From contig KN817666.1 of assembly GCA_000827495.1 (NCBI GenBank), positions 1 through 64,000 on the forward strand: a stretch of DNA of 64,000 bases, read 5' to 3'. Positions within the stretch are counted from its first letter, which is position 1, and each line of letters begins with the position of its first letter. Shown in pieces: positions 59,536-64,000 of this stretch. This DNA comes from Hypholoma sublateritium FD-334 SS-4. Its lineage: Eukaryota > Basidiomycota > Agaricomycetes > Agaricales > Strophariaceae. The notes beneath the pieces were generated by a model. It was not told where the DNA came from. It saw only the letters and a program-made list of their open reading frames with translations, and did no database searches. The position numbers were made by a program, and so were the translations under genes.

Positions 59536-60752
59536 ATGGCGCAGCATATTTACTCGTTCAACTCGAACAACTCGCACAACAGCAACATTAACAGGTTAGT
59601 CGTCATTTTATTGGCTGGATTATACATCAAAGTTCTCGAAAACCAACTGATGCATGCCATCGTTTCTAACAGTGGCAACATAAACAGGTCGGCCCTCTTA
59701 ATTTTATCACCGTTCGAACGTTCAAATTTCAATTAATCATTGCGTAGCATCATCGGTGGCGATGTCTACACGGAATACGATGGATACACAGTACATCAGT
59801 CGACTTCCGGCCCTGGTTATTATAACCACGTAAGATTTCCTACAGCCTCATATTATGCTTCTCAGGGATATGGGACTCCTCTGGGTCCCGGTTTTCGAAC
59901 TCATGTCCAAATTCCCTCCGTTTTCACTGCCGCGACAAGCAACGCACCGACGCGGATCAGCGTCAACGCTGGGTCTGACTCGCTTTCATCGAATATGGGT
60001 CCATCTATCGTCACTTATAACAATGGACAGACCAGTATCATCACAGTTGAAGAGGTGAGCGCAACTTTACGCGCATCAATCACTGACCTGATGCAAGCTA
60101 TCATTTGACACAGTCTGAGCACGGCCCTACTGCCAGCGACAACACCGACAAACCGGCCGTCGATGAAACCAGGAAAAAGTCGTCAGTCCGGAAGCTCTGG
60201 CGTTTTATCCGTCGATTTCCTCGCCTATTTTCTTGCGCGCCCCCCCCTAGCAAAGAATCGAAGCTATCGGCAAAGGGAAAAGGGCCAGAGTCTGAAAAGC
60301 AACCTCAGGCACCGGCGGTTTCTCTGCCGCAATCACAGAAAACCTACAACGTCGTACCAGAGCCACAGCAGCCTGATCTCTCGGGTCCTTCTCCGCATAA
60401 GTATCGGGAAACCGACAACATTGTATCACTACGAAATGTCCATCGGGGACCTAGGTTCATTATTAACGCACAGGGTAGTATCTTCGACAACGAAGTTTCC
60501 AGCCCCTATACTCCTCAACGTCGCAATTCCGATGAAATATCCGAGTCCCGGGTGAGTTAAACATCTTGCGTATATGTTTCAACAGATATATTGATAAGCG
60601 CATGTGTTCAGCGGGAGGAAATAAATGAAATTGTCCGCGATGCCATGCGTCGTGCAGCGGAGGCAACGGCTATAGCTCAGACTAGATTCGATGACGCCCA
60701 CCGTCTCCGTCGCGAGATATTAGCTAGAGTACAAGCGTCCTTGCCAAGATGA
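59536..60752 (+). CDS. Orphan protein with a 15 bp micro-exon
   Basis: Exons 59536-59594, 59673-59687 (15 bp), 59748-60054, 60114-60551 and 60612-60752 join in frame to 319 residues. The start is AQHIYSFNSNNSHNSNINS. The micro-exon repeats the preceding peptide as GNINS, and GGDVYTEYDGYTVHQST follows. The middle is basic (SSVRKLWRFIRRFPRLF) and then Pro/Ser-rich. The C-terminus is helical (EEINEIVRDAMRRAAEATAI) and ends ASLPR. Its extreme N-terminus, rich in Asn/Ser and repeated as NxNINS, resembles the leaders of agaricomycete orphan proteins in general. No function is known. Confidence 0.65.
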
Positions 60753-62828
60753 TTTCCCTCATAGATCTGTAGGGGGGCACCGCATTTTAATTTCTTGATA
60801 CACGTTTTGGTTCTTGTAATATTTATTTTGACCACCGGTTGGCCATCAATATCGTTTGGACGTGTTCTAGCAAGAGATCAAAGCCCTTCGTCCTTTGATT
60901 GTGCAGTGAGGTGCTAAAATATTCTGGCGACGCGTAGTGACTTGGCCACTCATACTTGAGCCGCATGAATTTCACGTAAACTGGGAAAACACTGGTGCTT
61001 AGCCTTTCTTGCATAGAGCCATTGAGTGACCAGAATGGTTACCGCGTTAAAATTACCTATGTATATTGTCGTTGGTTAAGAATCCAATAATGCCCAGCGC
61101 TAAGATGCTCACCTTCAGCCCAATGGATCTATTCATGGCTGGCATTAAATATAAGTTTCACCCGTCCGATATTGGCGCGGAACGCATCCGCCGCCCTCCT
61201 GAACGACGGCCGAAATCAGCTAGCCAAAATAACACATAAACAGCATACGAACGGAAATTGAGCCCTACATCAAGACGACGACAAAAATAGAGGATCCATG
61301 GTTGATCCAATGGTATAACATTAACGTCCCGGTCTCGTGGACGCTGCGCTATCGATCGCGACGCGCAGCGGGGCGTGGCACGCACTAGATTCGCAACGGT
61401 GTCGGTTATAGCTCCCGTGAGAGCGCCGCACAACGGCCGCGTTGCCTCATTCTAGGCTTCGCTGTCATGGGACGATAAGGACCCTGTAGAGTGAGAGGCA
61501 ACAGTGCTGTGCAGTCATGGAGCCCATAGCTCAGCGATGGCGGGGAGGACAAAGATCGATAGGGACAAGCACTAGTGTGTTCGTCGACTGAAGTTTGCAT
61601 GGAGTCGATAGAGTCATCAATGATCAAGCTTCAAGCTTCAAGCTCAAGTCTGAACTGTGCAAGACGTCATTATTGTTCTCAATGAGCACCAGTTGCAGCC
61701 TGAATGAACCGTAGACATTGAAGAGGACAACTATTGTCAAGACCTATGAATTTGAGTACGGAGGCCTTCAGCATTCAGGTGGTCGTCAGAGACATTGAAC
61801 ACACACCTGCCAAGCCGACCGAGCAAGAATTACAGCTGAAGCCAAATTAAAGCAACCAGGCAGTCCACACACGTCGACAAGACGACTGATAATCAAGCAA
61901 CCAGAGAACGAGCATAAAAATCATATATATTCATCATAATCGGTCCAGAAATCGATGTGCCATTCGTTGAGGAAGAGATATCACTGGCTTGATCGAGACC
62001 ATTCCACCCCGTCGGCCCATGAACACGATAGACACGGTGTCTATCATAAAAGCAAAAGAAAGCATGTGCTGAGTTTCGTTGACAACTAGGCAACACACCT
62101 GTGCATATGCGAGTACCGCAGAATGCATGAGACGGCCGTCGGAGCGGGGACCAAGAAGAGGAGAAAATTCAAGATTGGCGGAGGATAGATCGATAAGCGC
62201 TTCAAAGGTGAGGGAGGGGAAGGTAAAGGAGGAATTATACTACAATAATTCGGGGAGAAACGAGGTAGCCGGGGGACGCAGATACATAAAAAGGGTGAAG
62301 GACAACCAACGCGAATAAAAGTGGCAGTAAAGAAACAATCGTTAATGTAGACTATACACCACCATAGCTCAAATATGTACACGTACAGTCATACAATAGA
62401 ACATACAGCCTTGTGTATACACGTAGATCATCGACAACATCGAAAGCAAGCGGATGCGACAGACACATAAGTTTAAGAAAAGGGGAGATGAAAGATTTGA
62501 GAAGGGGGATAAAATAATAACAAACGATACCACGGCGTAGAGGCGTTCAAACCATTGAATCAAGGATGGCATGGTTTCGACGCAGGACCGTTGTGTTTCG
62601 TTTCATAGATATGCGACTTGCATGCAGTACACCAAGAGAGAAAGAGAAAGTTGATACATCGGGGTTTGTTGACAACGTCGTCGACCTACTGCCCAAAGAG
62701 GGCCAGACCAGCGCAGCGAAGACAATCAGAACAGATGGAGAGATAACGCGGTTCGAATGTCGCAGCACGCGTCATAATAGAAATACTACTGAGGCGAGAT
62801 TCAGGCCTATGGTTGAGGGTGATAATAA
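60753..62828. other. Intergenic region, no supported gene
   Basis: About 2 kb holds short frames only. A small tandem word AAGCTTCAAGCTTCAAGCTC occurs at 61626. Purine-rich sequence is seen at 62150-62300 and 62460-62520. The right end carries the 3' flank of the leftward chromatin-type gene. Confidence 0.4.
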
Positions 62829-63587
62829 TTAGTTGGGGCATTCCTTCAGGTAGAAAATGCGAACCGTAGCGGCAGCGGCCTCCGCTTCAGGCTCTTCCGC
62901 AATAGTTTCATCGACTTTGGTGCTGCCTGAAGCAACAGGTTGGGCTTCGGCCTGTACAAAGAGAGATGGTCAGCGTCCTCCCTATAGCTTTGCGTAGTAT
63001 ATTTATTGAAATTCAGACGCGACAAATAGATAAAAGTGCAAGGAATAAAGATGAACGTGATACGAACTTTGGATACAGGTTTCTTCGATCCCGCCCGTGA
63101 GGCAGGCTTTGCTGAAGCAGTAGATGCAGGTTTGGCGACCTTCGAAGCAGGTTTCACTGCCGCAGCCTTGGAAGCAGGCTTAGCCGACGCTTTCGAAGCG
63201 GGTTTGGCAGCGACAGCCTTGGAGGCAGGCTTAGTCGACGCTGGTTTAGCCTTAGAGGCTGGCTTAGCCTACATAGAGAGTTTCAGTTTTGAGATCGCGG
63301 TATCAGAATCATTATTTTTCGAAAAGTACCTTTTTAGCTGCAGGAGCTTCTGCTTCAACTCCTTCGCCGTTAGGTTCATCGGCTGCTTTGCGTTTGTTCG
63401 ATTTAGTTGCCTTGGGCTTATCCTCCTTATCGGCGGCCTCTTTGTCGGCCTTCTTCGCCCTGGGCTTTGCTGGGGCCTTCTTGGGTGCAACAACCTCCTT
63501 GGGTTGGTCCTTGATGCGAGAAGAGCGGCGAGGTGCTAAAGCAGGTTCGCCAGATTCTCCGGTAGCAGCAGCAGCTTTACGAGGCAT
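62829..63587 (-). CDS. Lys/Ala/Pro-rich chromatin-type protein with KPASKA repeats
   Basis: Start MPRKAAAATGESGEPAL at 63587 is followed by PRRSSRIKDQPKE, a basic patch like those of nuclear proteins, then APKKAPAKPRAKKADKE. After an intron, eight to nine copies of KPASKA-type hexapeptides follow. The last exon is acidic (DETIAEEPEAEAAAA) and ends FYLKECPN. Three exons are needed; the last begins near 62953. Composition and (K)PAKA-like repeats recall the tail of linker histones and HMGA-like proteins, but no globular histone H1 domain is present. DNA binding in the nucleus is inferred. An upstream in-frame ATG at 63677 is disfavoured because the sequence before 63587 looks like a leader. Confidence 0.65.
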
Positions 63588-64000
63588 TGTGAGGAAAGGA
63601 AGAGATACAGTGATGCGAGAGGCAAAAGTGGGAGGAAGCAAGGGACGCGTTTTCGGAATCCCAAATCGAATCAACATCGGTTTGTTGACATGCTCAAATT
63701 AATTCACATCACGTGCTGCGCGTCCAGTCACGATATATCCATACAAAGTAAACACATGTAAATGACGGCCCGGATTCCGGCCCGGCGGGTGACACTGACT
63801 TTTGCTCGCCCGTAAAAGCGTATGTTGTAACCAACGCGTAATCGCCCACTCTGACGACCTTTCTCCAACATAAGCCGAATAAATTTCCGCATTTCAACAC
63901 GAACTTGGAAGTTGAAAATTGGAAAAAAAATACAGTATTTCAACTGGCGTAATTCTCCCTACCATCAATACGAGAGTATGGACCAGTATGGAACGGAAGA
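63588..64000. other. Upstream region of the chromatin-type gene
   Basis: Promoter and leader of the leftward gene are followed by sequence without a supported gene. Minus-strand frames near 63709-63943 have no family features. Confidence 0.4.

Overview
This looks like a scaffold from a filamentous basidiomycete, most likely an agaricomycete. Nearly every gene is split by short (about 50-60 bp) introns. The gene content fits too: a mushroom-type tyrosinase, an SEFGF-type GH1 beta-glucosidase, Atg13 with a long disordered tail, and genes of the KDZ (Kyakuja-Dileera-Zisupton) transposon group. Species and order cannot be read from the sequence. Single Ns and one run of 355 Ns (49425-49779) mark it as a draft assembly. 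Exon joins given here are hand-spliced for frame and GT/GC-AG ends.

Region 1 (1-14.4 kb) is rich in oxidoreductases. A truncated gene resembling CxC5-type, KDZ-associated proteins sits at the left edge. It is followed by two tandem 3-beta-hydroxysteroid/C-4 sterol dehydrogenase-like genes (A1, A2), two atypical short-chain dehydrogenases (B1, B2) convergent with them, a classical SDR, a GH1 beta-glucosidase and a class A flavin monooxygenase. A decayed 3' piece of a third A gene lies beside B2, so an A-B convergent pair was duplicated. A 317 bp MITE with TA target duplication sits between B2 and the classical SDR. A small secondary-metabolite or detoxification cluster is plausible but not proven.

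Region 2 (14.4-26.8 kb) holds poorly conserved genes, two probable membrane proteins and the housekeeping autophagy gene ATG13.

Region 3 (about 26.85-49.42 kb) is the most unusual. About 18 kb of genes lies between two arrays of one repeat family, and the arrays are in opposite orientation. Inside are a KDZ/HMGXB3-like transposase, a divergent gene with two identical-spacing CCCH knuckles, two genes that each encode tandem viroplasmin/RNase H1 N-terminal-like domains, a multi-exon gene built by repeated duplication of phase-symmetric exons, and two further orphan genes. I read this as one large cargo-bearing KDZ-type element. Its ends are not resolved, because the right array runs into the N gap.

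Region 4 (49.8-64 kb) is ordinary chromosome: a small orphan gene, a four-helix-type membrane protein gene, a complete tyrosinase gene, an orphan gene with a 15 bp micro-exon, and a lysine/alanine/proline-rich chromatin-type protein with KPASKA repeats.
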